DNA of 64,000 bases from Bacteroidales bacterium (GCA_029218425.1 JAQXRH010000010.1:49703-113702); one strand, 5' to 3'; positions 36,490 through 44,191 are shown, numbered from the stretch's first letter. Translations and numbers: made by a program. Notes: generated by a model from the letters alone, not told the origin.

Positions 36490-37965
36490 TTACCACAAAA
36501 TACCACGGAGCTTCTCGTCTCGCTCTTCCCTGAAATGCTCAAACGTAAGCAGCAGGTCGTTTATCGCTACGGTGGCATTCTTCACTTCGCTCTCATATCG
36601 CTCATATCCAACATTGCCGCCGCCGCTGCTCCTGCCCAACAATGAATTGCTCACCCCCGACACGTCCTCAAGCATCTGCAACTCCAAACTCAGCAATTCC
36701 CGCGCTCCGAAATCTCCGGCATTCGTTATCAACTGCTTCGGCTCGGGCACTCCGTCTACCGCCTCGTAGGGTATCACTCCGTCGGGCGACGCCCATAGCG
36801 TCGACAGTTTCTCCCAATCCATATTCGTCGACCGCTGACTCTTCGGAAATAGCAACACTCCTTTCGCCGACGTGCTCATCACTCTGTCCATCAACGTGAT
36901 AAGCCGGTTCACATATATCTGCTGGTCTATGACATCCTCTACCAGCGAATGTACCTCCCCGTCGGTCAACGGATACAGCTTCACTACAAACGGATGGCTC
37001 CCGTGCCCGTAGGGCGACATATACTCGCTCACAACGCTCCCGTCGGCGGTCATCCACCGGCATCGCCAACCTATGCTGTGCGTGACCACGCTATCTATCT
37101 TATGCTCCTCGCCACGCTCTTGCCGTTGCCGGTTCGCTTCATCTATCCAATCGGCCTCGCTCCCTCTCTCTATCCCGCAGCGCCCCGTAGCTCGGTCATA
37201 CCACTTTACTACCTCGCTGCTCTCCAATGTCCACACTTCTACCAAACGGCTTCGCCCTCGCTCTCGGCTTCGCCCAAACTGCTCGCTGCCTCCAGGCCTC
37301 ATCCCCAAAATGCTCTCTCCCGCGCTCTCCTCTACCTGCCACAACAGCTCTCTTATCGCTTTCGCTTTGCTCCGGCTCCCGTATGAAAAGCGCATCACTG
37401 CCTCTGCAGGGCTCATGTCATGCAACATCCCTATCATCTCTATGTCGTCACCCCGCGGATCGGTGAACCTGTTCACGAAAAATTTCCCCGGACTCACATT
37501 GTCTACTCTCACGCCTCGCCGCCCAGGTCGCAGCTCATCGGTCACTCGCTGTACGGCCATCCCCGATATCAGAAATTCCTCCAACGCGCGGCTGTCCATC
37601 TCGTCAAGACTGTTCTCGCGGTATATCTTCGCCATCACGCCATCTCTTATCACTCCTCCACCTTCTCCATCTTCTATCCTCATCCTGAATCTGCCCACCA
37701 CGCATTTCACCATCCTCCTTATCAGATTATTGGTCATCGGGTCTTTGCCATGCTTGAGCGCCTGCTCCCGCGTGGTCATCTTCGTCCCGTCGGGCTCCTC
37801 TATGATGTCGCTCCACTGGTCGCCATATGTGAACCGCTTATACCGCTCGCGCCGCTCCCTGAACTCCGCTCCTCGCTCCCACGCTCGCCGCGCCGCCTGC
37901 ATTATCCCTATCGTCAAGTCATCCTTGACTATCCTATTCTCTCTCGCTTCCCTTTTCTCTTTCAT
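36490..37965 (-). CDS. Phage portal-like protein
   Basis: A 491-aa protein resembling Bacteroidales prophage portal proteins: an N-terminal stretch with YGDQWSDIIEEPDG and NNLIRRMVKCVVGRFR, then EMDSRALEEFLISGMAVQRV, VDNVSPGKFFVNRFTDPRGD, and a C-terminal crown-like helical part (LLSLELQMLEDVSGVSNSLL, VAINDLLLTFEHFREE). Portals form the dodecameric DNA channel at one capsid vertex. Length is in the normal 450-550 range and no frameshift is seen, so it may be functional. It is downstream of the capsid gene, with one unassigned gene between; no terminase gene accompanies it. Confidence 0.7.
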   Translation of the reverse strand: MKEKREARENRIVKDDLTIGIMQAARRAWERGAEFRERRERYKRFTYGDQWSDIIEEPDGTKMTTREQALKHGKDPMTNNLIRRMVKCVVGRFRMRIEDGEGGGVIRDGVMAKIYRENSLDEMDSRALEEFLISGMAVQRVTDELRPGRRGVRVDNVSPGKFFVNRFTDPRGDDIEMIGMLHDMSPAEAVMRFSYGSRSKAKAIRELLWQVEESAGESILGMRPGGSEQFGRSRERGRSRLVEVWTLESSEVVKWYDRATGRCGIERGSEADWIDEANRQRQERGEEHKIDSVVTHSIGWRCRWMTADGSVVSEYMSPYGHGSHPFVVKLYPLTDGEVHSLVEDVIDQQIYVNRLITLMDRVMSTSAKGVLLFPKSQRSTNMDWEKLSTLWASPDGVIPYEAVDGVPEPKQLITNAGDFGARELLSLELQMLEDVSGVSNSLLGRSSGGGNVGYERYESEVKNATVAINDLLLTFEHFREERDEKLRGILW

Positions 37966-38039
37966 CGCCTTTCCTCGCTATTGGTTTCGTTTATCTCTCT
38001 ATCTCCAATCATCCCGCCCTTCCCGCCCCAGCTCCATTG

Positions 38040-38564
38040 CTATATTATCGAAAACAACAATCCTCGTTCCATCTCATAACTGCCGTCGGCCGGTGCGGCT
38101 ATGCACGTCAACTCGCTCAGCTCCCCTTCGCCTACCTTGCTATAAAGCGTCAACTTGCGCCCTCTCACCACTGCTATCGGGCCGCAACTCCCGCCTCTCA
38201 CATATCGGCTCGTCTGCATCCTCGCCATCGCTCCGTCGCTGTCCTCCAATATCCGTGCCGCTCGCTTCCACCCGCTTAGCCTCACTGCTATCGGCCTTAC
38301 GCACGCCGCCGGCAATTCTACATCTATCGTTCCATCTCCGTTGTCGGTCACTTTCGCCTCACCTTTGAGGTCGCGCTGGGGCAACATCATCGGATGCTCT
38401 GTCATCAGCAACCCGCTATACCAGTCGTCTATCTCCGACATCAGCTGCTCATCCAAGCTCTGGCTGTTCTCCATCGTTACTGTCATCGTCGACGTCGTCA
38501 CCGGAAGCATCCCTTTCCTTCGCTTCCACTCCCGCAGCATCTCTTCCTTGCTCAATTTTATCAT
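38040..38564 (-). CDS. Unassigned protein between capsid and portal genes
   Basis: A 174-aa protein (start chosen at MIKLSKEEMLREWKRRKGML). The first half is acidic and helical (SLDEQLMSEIDDWYSGLLMT); the second is beta-rich with DNGDGTIDVELPAACVRPIA and GGSCGPIAVVRGRKLTLYS. No family recognised. The two-part build would suit a head-tail connector or decoration protein, but that is inferred from position only. It lies 72 bp after the capsid gene, and the gap contains CCTATAAC-type tandem words. Confidence 0.55.
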   Translation of the reverse strand: MIKLSKEEMLREWKRRKGMLPVTTSTMTVTMENSQSLDEQLMSEIDDWYSGLLMTEHPMMLPQRDLKGEAKVTDNGDGTIDVELPAACVRPIAVRLSGWKRAARILEDSDGAMARMQTSRYVRGGSCGPIAVVRGRKLTLYSKVGEGELSELTCIAAPADGSYEMERGLLFSII

Positions 38565-38636
38565 CATAATCCTACTCATCTCAATATAATCCCCTATAAC
38601 CCCTAACCCATACCCCCATAACCTATAACCTATAAC

Positions 38637-40310
38637 TTACACTCCTATCACTCTTACATGAGCCTCCGGATATCGAAGCACCAAGCACGACGCCTCCGTA
38701 ATCACTATCGCCTCGGTATTGCGCTGACCGCTCCGGCGCAAATCCAATCGCTCTGTTCTGAACGGCACATGGCTATACTTCGTCAGATACTCCGGGTCGA
38801 TAATCATCCCGTCATGTGGATGTCCGCACTGGTCAAATATCTCCGACGCCAATACGTAGAGCTTGCCAAATTTCGTCACTATCTCCGTGAAGTCAAGCCC
38901 CCAGCGGGTCATCGTCTCCGTCGCACCTACTGTCTTTACATGCTCCAGCTTGTTAAGCTCCTCTATTAGCATCGTACCCCCGATGAGCAGTTTCTTCGAC
39001 GACCCGCCATTACCCGTAAATGCCGCTCGCGATATCTCTATCAGTCGGTTCATATCCAACGCGCCCTTGGTGTACTCGCACTCTTTCCCGGCTTGATGCC
39101 ATATGCCCCCGGTCAGCATTATCTCGCTGTTCTTTATCGGATCTGTCAACGTGCACGCCGACCCAAACAAAAAGTTCTTCTCCATGCCGCGGCGCATATC
39201 ACTTATCGCTGCCTCTTCCTGATCCGAAAAACTCCAACCTACCTCTTTATTCGCTATCTTGTGATACGTCGACTGCTCTACCTGTGCCTTGAATATCTGG
39301 CAATTGTTGCTCTTCTTGGTCGGCAAGGCCTCAAACTGTGGCGTCTGCACATCAAGCTCTGCAGCTGCTCGCCCCATTCTTACCAACACCGTCCCTGCCG
39401 GTAGCACCGGTACGCTCGACCCGCGACTCGTCTCATTGTTCACCGCTATTACCGATATCCCGGCACTATCCTTCGCCACTACGTAGAGCACCAAGGTCGC
39501 TCGCTCGCCCGCCTTGTTCTCTGCCATCACTTCTGGTACCATTATGGTCTCCGACGGCTCGAAGATACCGTCATCAGCCGTCTTCAACAACGCGCCTTCG
39601 GTCTTCCCCCAGTTAGCTATCACGGTCGACTCCTGCGTCAGCTTCGTCATCACGGCCTTCGTGTCAACCGAATAATACTCTACCGTCATCGACCCGCACT
39701 TGCGTGTGCCGGCATGGCGCGATATCTGGTCTATCGGAGTTGCCATCGGACGTATCTTCACTATGCGCTCGTCTATCTCATTTCGCAATAGCTCCGGCGA
39801 CCCTTCTCGGCTCGTCTGCAACGTCAACGGCTCTCCCTCTACATGCTTACCGCCTGCCACGCCGGCTATCACACTCATAGCCAAGCCATACTCGCTGCCT
39901 CCGCTACATCCGTCAAGCAACAGCTCCACTACGATTATCACCGCAATCAGCCCCAGCATCTTTAATACTCGCTTCATCATCCCTTTCTCCGTTAATCCAT
40001 TTACTCCGTTCTTCAATCCTTCCATCTTCTCATCCTTTTTCTCGTTAACAACTCTTTTCGCTTTCCCACTCTTCTTCTCATCAGCTACCACAGTAGCTTT
40101 CCCACTAACTTTCACATCACCATTCTCTTTCATCTTCACTCTCTTTTTCTCATTAGTTACCACATTAGCTTTCTCACTAACTTTCTCATCACCATTCTCT
40201 TTCATCTTCTCATCACTTTTCTCGTTAACAACTCTTTTCATCTTCACTCTCTTTTTCTCATTAGTTACCACATTAGCTTTCCCATTAAATTTCTCATCCA
40301 TCTTTTTCAT
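38637..40310 (-). CDS. SU10/DUF5309-type major capsid protein with repeated charged N-terminus and hydrophobic segment
   Basis: A 557-aa protein. Residues about 155-557 match the SU10-like (DUF5309) major capsid family: LLRNEIDERIVKIRPMATPI, SMTVEYYSVDTK, ALPTKKSNNCQIFKAQVEQS, FSDQEEAAISDMRRGMEKNF, LTGGIWHQAGKE, RWGLDFTEIVTKFGKLYVL and the ending NTEAIVITEASCLVLRYPEA. The first 110 residues are Lys/Glu-rich with an exact repeat (KANVVTNEKKRVKMK at 11-25 and 47-61). Residues about 115-135 are hydrophobic and end LLLDGCSGG, like a lipoprotein or membrane signal. An alternative start at 39980 (residue 111) would drop the repeats and put the signal at the N-terminus. A membrane-directed capsid fold is unusual. 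Confidence 0.75.
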   Translation of the reverse strand: MKKMDEKFNGKANVVTNEKKRVKMKRVVNEKSDEKMKENGDEKVSEKANVVTNEKKRVKMKENGDVKVSGKATVVADEKKSGKAKRVVNEKKDEKMEGLKNGVNGLTEKGMMKRVLKMLGLIAVIIVVELLLDGCSGGSEYGLAMSVIAGVAGGKHVEGEPLTLQTSREGSPELLRNEIDERIVKIRPMATPIDQISRHAGTRKCGSMTVEYYSVDTKAVMTKLTQESTVIANWGKTEGALLKTADDGIFEPSETIMVPEVMAENKAGERATLVLYVVAKDSAGISVIAVNNETSRGSSVPVLPAGTVLVRMGRAAAELDVQTPQFEALPTKKSNNCQIFKAQVEQSTYHKIANKEVGWSFSDQEEAAISDMRRGMEKNFLFGSACTLTDPIKNSEIMLTGGIWHQAGKECEYTKGALDMNRLIEISRAAFTGNGGSSKKLLIGGTMLIEELNKLEHVKTVGATETMTRWGLDFTEIVTKFGKLYVLASEIFDQCGHPHDGMIIDPEYLTKYSHVPFRTERLDLRRSGQRNTEAIVITEASCLVLRYPEAHVRVIGV

Positions 40311-40410
40311 TAATAATTATTATTAGTATCCTAAAACTATTATATCCATATCTCCGACCTGCCTTCCCTCGCTCGTCGGCCCTTTGCCCGCCTGCTCTGC
40401 CTCGCCTCTG

Positions 40411-40444
40411 CGTCTTGGTTCTGTGTAGAGGCTTTAGCCTCGCC
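40411..40444 (+). repeat. 34-bp hairpin repeat (R1), copy 2
   Basis: Exact copy of the R1 unit (CGTCTTGGTTCTGTGTA + GAGGCTTTAGCCTC + GCC), just upstream of a 10-bp tandem array. Confidence 0.9.
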
Positions 40445-40460
40445 CGCCGCCTCCATTATC

Positions 40461-40500
40461 TCTCGATAAATCTCGATAAATCTCGATAAATCCCGATAAA
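40461..40500 (+). repeat. 10-bp tandem array, TCTCGATAAA x4
   Basis: Three perfect TCTCGATAAA units and one TCCCGATAAA unit in direct succession. Similar units recur at 43881-43932 and 44024-44075, always beside an R1 copy. Confidence 0.9.
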
Positions 40501-40538
40501 TCCCACCACGCCTCGCCCGCCGCCACGCCTCGCCTCAG

Positions 40539-40572
40539 CGTCTTGGTTCTGTGTAGAGGCTTTAGCCTCGCC
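40539..40572 (+). repeat. 34-bp hairpin repeat (R1), copy 3
   Basis: Exact R1 unit, between the tandem array and R2 copy B. Confidence 0.9.
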
Positions 40573-40603
40573 CGCCGGCCCCCTGCCGGCCTCGCCTCGC
40601 CGC

Positions 40604-40714
40604 GGGCGTCCGGCGGACGCCGATTATTAGTAGCCCCGTACGCCGAGCGCAGCGAGGTGTGCGGGGTTCCGTGCGCCCCCGTCAGCAGGCGTCCGTAGCG
40701 ACGCCGATTTACAT
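40604..40714 (+). repeat. Triple-hairpin dispersed repeat (R2), copy B
   Basis: Hairpin GGCGTCC-GGC-GGACGCC, then GATTATTAGTAGCCCCGTAC, central arm and terminal GGCGTC-CGTAGC-GACGCC. Same orientation as copy A. It is flanked on both sides by R1 copies. The whole 40311-40831 gap is repeat material; the reading frames across it are artefacts. Confidence 0.85.
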
Positions 40715-40741
40715 CTCCCATCGTCCATCGCCACGCCTCAG

Positions 40742-40775
40742 CGTCTTGGCCCTGTGTAGAGGCTTTAGCCTCGCC
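40742..40775 (+). repeat. 34-bp hairpin repeat (R1), variant copy 4
   Basis: R1 unit with two changes (CGTCTTGGCCCTGTGTA) but an intact GAGGCTTTAGCCTC hairpin. Confidence 0.9.
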
Positions 40776-40831
40776 CACCGCTCCCAGCAAGTCTTGCGAT
40801 TCGTAAAGGCTATTACCCCCACTCATCCACT

Positions 40832-41290
40832 CTACTCCCACACACTCCTGCGCATATTGTTTAGTATCATCACCTCACTATCTCCCACATCATCGCCAAT
40901 CACTCGTCGGCCATCCCAACGCTCCGCAACACCTTCGCGCATCCACGCCTCAATCCCCTCATGCCTCCCTCGCTCATACCCACGAGCCTCAGCCTCTGCG
41001 ATCAACCGCTCAATCTCTACACCGCTCACCATCGCTCCAGCCTCGCCATCCGCCTCAGCCTTCAGCCCAGCCTCCTCCTCCTTCAGCTCCGCCTCCGCTT
41101 CGGCCTCCGTCAGCTCATCGCCCGCCGCCTCGCTCGCCGCATCCGCACCGCCTCCGCTCTCATCTTTCGCTTCCGCTTGCTCCGCCTCCGCTGCTCCAAC
41201 CACAAGCTCAGGCCCGATTTCTCCATTTTGTCCATCTCGCACTTCCGCCTTTTCTACCATTTTTTCTTCCTTTTCTGCCATTTCTTTCAT
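40832..41290 (-). CDS. Acidic coiled protein, first gene of capsid cassette (scaffold-like?)
   Basis: A 152-aa protein very rich in Glu and Ala (for example AAGDELTEAEAEAELKEEE), low in hydrophobic residues in its first two thirds, with a helical C-terminal part (VEIERLIAEAEARGYERGRH, ILNNMRRSVWE). No family is recognised. An acidic, helical, disordered protein directly upstream of a capsid gene is what a scaffolding protein would look like, and DUF4355-like scaffolds have this character; here it is inference from position. Its own -7 element (TAACTTTG, 41331-41338) would drive the whole cassette. Confidence 0.6.
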   Translation of the reverse strand: MKEMAEKEEKMVEKAEVRDGQNGEIGPELVVGAAEAEQAEAKDESGGGADAASEAAGDELTEAEAEAELKEEEAGLKAEADGEAGAMVSGVEIERLIAEAEARGYERGRHEGIEAWMREGVAERWDGRRVIGDDVGDSEVMILNNMRRSVWE

Positions 41291-41330
41291 ATCTATCTTT
41301 ATTTTAATGGTTTATAACTCATTTACACTG

Positions 41331-41338
41331 CAAAGTTA
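41331..41338 (-). promoter_or_regulatory. -7 element of capsid cassette
   Basis: Minus strand TAACTTTG, ~40 bp before the first cassette gene. The nearest TTTG words upstream are at non-ideal spacing (15 or 25 bp), so the promoter is only partly supported. Confidence 0.5.
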
Positions 41339-41434
41339 AGACCCCATTCCCCCCAAAATGCGTCAAAATCATACACTCCTTTCAAAAAAATTTACAAATC
41401 CCCTCAAAAAATTTTATTTTTCAAAATCTTTATT

Positions 41435-41504
41435 TACCTTTGCCTTGGTTTAATATGTTACCGATAGGGTAGTGCTCCTCTCCTTTTTGCTATCCCTATT
41501 TTTT
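41435..41504 (+). ncRNA. Possible very short plus-strand RNA: promoter plus terminator
   Basis: TACCTTTG (41435-41442) with T-rich sequence ~20 bp upstream is followed by the hairpin ATAGGGTAG ... CTATCCCTAT (41464-41499) and TTTTTT. A transcript from ~41449 would be ~55 nt. The next stretch to ~41580 is pyrimidine-rich with no gene. Confidence 0.4.
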
Positions 41505-41620
41505 CATCTCTATCTCTCTCTCGTATCCTCTCCGATACTCTCCCTCTCGACCCTTTAACATTTTAATATAACTTATTCTCCGGCAGCCCTTTCTGGAAAC
41601 CCGCCACTTCTTTTTTCATA

Positions 41621-41757
41621 GTCCAAGGCCGCTCGTGAGATAGTTTATGCCTGAATATCGGTGTGAACTATTGCATACGAGTTTGTTGGACAGGGCGCTT
41701 GGCGGTGCCTCAGTAAGCATTTCTCCTGCAATAAGTTCACACCTTCTGTTTTTCTAC
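41621..41757 (+). ncRNA. Candidate pseudoknotted structured RNA
   Basis: Two long helices interlock. Helix A: GGTGTGAACTATTGCA (41660-41675) with TGCAAT-A-AGTTCACACC (41727-41743), 16 pairs and one bulged A. Helix B: GTCCAA (41621) with TTGGAC (41686) and CTCGT (41632) with ACGAG (41677). Their order (B left, A left, B right, A right) makes a pseudoknot, or two competing states. TTCTGTTTTTC follows helix A on the plus strand, suiting a terminator. The minus strand could form the same helices. No protein frame explains it; no Rfam family was recognised. Confidence 0.5.
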
Positions 41758-41760
41758 CTC

Positions 41761-42026
41761 ACTCTTATGCAATCACCCTCTCCCCATCCTTAAATTCTCT
41801 CCCCATTCCAGCAGCCCCCTCTTCCCGCTCCCTCCAGCCAACGCTCCCTCCCCCGCTGACAACACATACTACAACAATCTTAGTAACCTTATACTACCCC
41901 CAATCCTATTTCCTTAATCCTATTTATTTATATAACCAATTTCTATTCCTCTCTTCGACATCATTTCAGCTCACACATACAAACCATTTTTACGCTATAA
42001 ATAATTTAATTGAAATTTGGACAAAA
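41761..42026. other. Gap without recognisable features
   Basis: Pyrimidine-rich on the plus strand (long runs of C and T), then AT-rich from ~41890. No gene, repeat or convincing promoter was seen. Confidence 0.5.
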
Positions 42027-42060
42027 GTCAGGAGCGTCGCCGTGAGGCAACGCTCCTGAC
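42027..42060 (-). terminator. metK terminator
   Basis: GTCAGGAGCGT and ACGCTCCTGAC form a perfect 11-bp stem downstream of metK; on the minus strand it is followed by TTTTG. Confidence 0.75.
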
Positions 42061-42132
42061 ACCTTTTATGATACCCTTTTACATCCTTATAAACCCTATC
42101 CCCCTTATCCGGGCCCCGCTCCCTCGCCTGCT

Positions 42133-42166
42133 CGTCTTGGTTCTGTGTAGAGGCTTTAGCCTCGCC
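42133..42166 (+). repeat. 34-bp hairpin repeat (R1), copy 5
   Basis: Exact R1 unit, ~15 bp past the end of metK and between it and the metK terminator, so it would lie in the metK 3' untranslated region. Confidence 0.9.
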
Positions 42167-42181
42167 ACCCTCGCCGCATCG

Positions 42182-43498
42182 CTATTTAATCCCAAACGCT
42201 TCGCGCAACTTATCCACGTAGTCCAACTTCTCCCACGTGAACAGCTCCACCTCTACCGTCTTATCTTTCTCATACGCCGAGTGGAAATGCTTCGTCACTT
42301 TGCGCGGCGTGCGCCCGAAATGACCCCACGTCGCCGTCTCAAGATATATAGGATTACGCAACTTCAACCGTGTCTCTATCCCGTGAGGCGTCATGTCAAA
42401 CAGCTTGTTCACCTTCGCCGATATCTCCGCATCACTCATCGCCACCTTCGACGTTCCCTGCGTGTCGACATACAACGACACCGGCTTAGCAACTCCAATG
42501 GCATACGCCACCTGAACCAACGCCCGGTCAGCTATCCCTGCCGCTACAAGGTTCTTCGCTATATGTCGTGCTGCATACGCTGCCGACCTATCCACCTTCG
42601 ACGGATCTTTCCCTGAAAACGCTCCTCCTCCATGAGCCCCATGGCCCCCGTAGGTGTCCACTATGATCTTCCTCCCCGTCAATCCCGTGTCTCCGTGAGG
42701 CCCACCGATCACAAATTTCCCCGTCGGGTTTACATGCAAGATGTAGTCATCGTCTATCAGCGAGGATATGTCTGCCGGAACCTTCTCCTTAACTCTCGGT
42801 ATCAGCACTTCCTTAACATCCTTCTGTATCTGCGCAAGCATCATCTTGTCAGCCTCTGTCTGGCTCAACCCACCTGTCGCCTCTACAAACTCATCATGCT
42901 GCGTCGATATCACTATCGTATGAACTCTCACCGGCCTATGGCTCTCGTCATACTCCACCGTTACCTGGCTCTTCGCATCCGGCCGTAGATAACTCCTGCG
43001 CTCTCCGCGGCTGTCGCTATACGTGAAATACTTTCCCTCTCGCCTTATCTGCGACAACTCCTTCAACAACGCATGACTCAATGCCAACGTCAACGGTATA
43101 TACAACGCTGTCTCATTCGTTGCATACCCAAACATCATCCCCTGGTCTCCTGCTCCCTGCTTCTTGGGGTCTACTACGTCTACTCCACGGTTGATGTCTG
43201 CCGACTGCTCATGTATCGCCGACAATACGCCACATGCCTCCCCGTCAAACTTCAACTCCGACCGGTCATAACCAATCTCTTTGATTACTCGACGCACCTC
43301 CGACAACAAGTCTATGTATGCCTTGCTCTTTACCTCGCCGGCTACTATTACCTGTCCGGTCGTCACAAGCGTCTCACACGCTACCTTCGAATCCTTGTCA
43401 TGCGCCAAAAACTGATCCAATATCGCATCCGATATCTGATCCGCTACTTTGTCTGGGTGTCCTTCCGACACCGACTCCGATGTAAATAAATAATTCAT
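42182..43498 (-). CDS. metK: S-adenosylmethionine synthase
   Basis: Makes S-adenosylmethionine from methionine and ATP. The 438-aa protein has the family signatures [18 protein letters not shown] at the N-terminus, [13 protein letters not shown] in the middle, and the phosphate-binding [20 protein letters not shown]. Its length matches the somewhat longer Bacteroidota form. Promoter at 43703-43735 with a leader of ~200 nt containing a small hairpin (AAATGC-TAAAACC-GCATTT), but I could not match the leader to a known SAM riboswitch. Single gene with terminator. Confidence 0.97.
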   Translation of the reverse strand: MNYLFTSESVSEGHPDKVADQISDAILDQFLAHDKDSKVACETLVTTGQVIVAGEVKSKAYIDLLSEVRRVIKEIGYDRSELKFDGEACGVLSAIHEQSADINRGVDVVDPKKQGAGDQGMMFGYATNETALYIPLTLALSHALLKELSQIRREGKYFTYSDSRGERRSYLRPDAKSQVTVEYDESHRPVRVHTIVISTQHDEFVEATGGLSQTEADKMMLAQIQKDVKEVLIPRVKEKVPADISSLIDDDYILHVNPTGKFVIGGPHGDTGLTGRKIIVDTYGGHGAHGGGAFSGKDPSKVDRSAAYAARHIAKNLVAAGIADRALVQVAYAIGVAKPVSLYVDTQGTSKVAMSDAEISAKVNKLFDMTPHGIETRLKLRNPIYLETATWGHFGRTPRKVTKHFHSAYEKDKTVEVELFTWEKLDYVDKLREAFGIK

Positions 43499-43702
43499 TG
43501 CTCTTAACGTTTTTTAAATTCTACACTCGCGCTTCTGCATCCTCTTTCCGCCTGACAACACTTAGCAGGCCGACAGCCGACGCAGTCGCACAATTAATAA
43601 AAACAATAAGAACAGAGGGGAAATAGGGCTGAGTAAATGCGGTTTTAGCATTTTTTTGGGTGGTTGCAAGCAGCCAAATTTGTCCACCGTTCTTTTCGCC
43701 CG

Positions 43703-43735
43703 CAAAAATAATAAATTTTTTCCACCCCACCAACA
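43703..43735 (-). promoter_or_regulatory. Likely metK promoter
   Basis: Minus strand: GTTG (43732-43735), 21 bp, TATTTTTG (43703-43710). The long leader leaves room for regulation. Confidence 0.5.
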
Positions 43736-43826
43736 TTCTCCCACCATTTCCCACAAAAAAAATCTCCTCGCCTCGCTCCGCCTTGCTCCGTCCCGCTCCG
43801 CCCCGCCTTGCTCCGCCCCTCCCCGC

Positions 43827-43860
43827 CGTCTTGGTTCTGTGTAGAGGCTTTAGCCTCGCC
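43827..43860 (+). repeat. 34-bp hairpin repeat (R1), copy 6
   Basis: Exact R1 unit starting a composite block: R1, then a 72-bp segment (43861-43932), repeated as R1 (43952) and a 72-bp segment (44004-44075). Confidence 0.9.
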
Positions 43861-43880
43861 CCCATCCCGCTCCACCGCCT

Positions 43881-43932
43881 CCATTATCTCTCGATAAATC
43901 CCGATATCTCTCGATTAATCTCGATAAATCCC
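43881..43932 (+). repeat. TCTCGATAAA-type tandem array, second
   Basis: CCATTATC followed by degenerate 10-bp units (TCTCGATAAA, TCCCGATA, TCTCGATTAA, TCTCGATAAA). Together with 20 bp before it, it equals 44004-44075 except for one base. Confidence 0.85.
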
Positions 43933-43951
43933 GCCTATCGCCCCCCCTCTG

Positions 43952-43985
43952 CGTCTTGGTTCTGTGTAGAGGCTTTAGCCTCGCC
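43952..43985 (+). repeat. 34-bp hairpin repeat (R1), copy 7
   Basis: Exact R1 unit, second element of the composite block. Confidence 0.9.
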
Positions 43986-44023
43986 CCCATCTCGCCCTCC
44001 CCCCCCATCCCGCTCCACCGCCT

Positions 44024-44075
44024 CCATTATCTCTCGATAAATCCCGATATCTCTCGATAAATCTCGATAAATCCC
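44024..44075 (+). repeat. TCTCGATAAA-type tandem array, third
   Basis: Same 52-bp sequence as 43881-43932 with one substitution, followed 14 bp later by the eighth R1 copy. The 43499-44222 gap thus contains the metK leader and this repeat block only. Confidence 0.85.
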
Positions 44076-44089
44076 TCCCATCGCCCCTG

Positions 44090-44123
44090 CGTCTTGGTTC
44101 TGTGTAGAGGCTTTAGCCTCGCC
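44090..44123 (+). repeat. 34-bp hairpin repeat (R1), copy 8
   Basis: Exact R1 unit, last of the eight copies in the window. Confidence 0.9.
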
Positions 44124-44156
44124 CTCGCCCTCGCTCGTCCGGGGCCATCCCCACTA

Positions 44157-44191
44157 TAAAAAAGGCGGCGTGCCAACGCACACCGCCTTTT
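44157..44191 (-). terminator. Terminator of the TonB/DUF6359 operon
   Basis: AAAGGCGG-CGTGC ... GCAC-ACCGCCTTT forms a hairpin ~30 bp after the last gene; on the minus strand it ends in TTTTTTATAG. Confidence 0.75.

Noticed and set aside
37073-38368. A 431-aa plus-strand frame opposite the portal gene.
   Set aside because: Ser/Arg/Pro-rich shadow of the G-rich minus-strand coding sequence; no start context or family.
40434-40841. An open frame through the R1/R2 repeat region.
   Set aside because: It translates the repeats themselves, and the similar frame at 43.5-43.9 kb does the same; no independent coding signal.
43499-43696. A SAM riboswitch in the metK leader.
   Set aside because: The leader has a small AAATGC/GCATTT hairpin and GCTAAA words, but I could not place the pairing of SAM-I, SAM-II or SAM-I/IV types.
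43827-44123. A CRISPR array in the repeat block.
   Set aside because: Units are hairpins with spacers that are themselves repeated rather than unique; no cas gene is present in the window.
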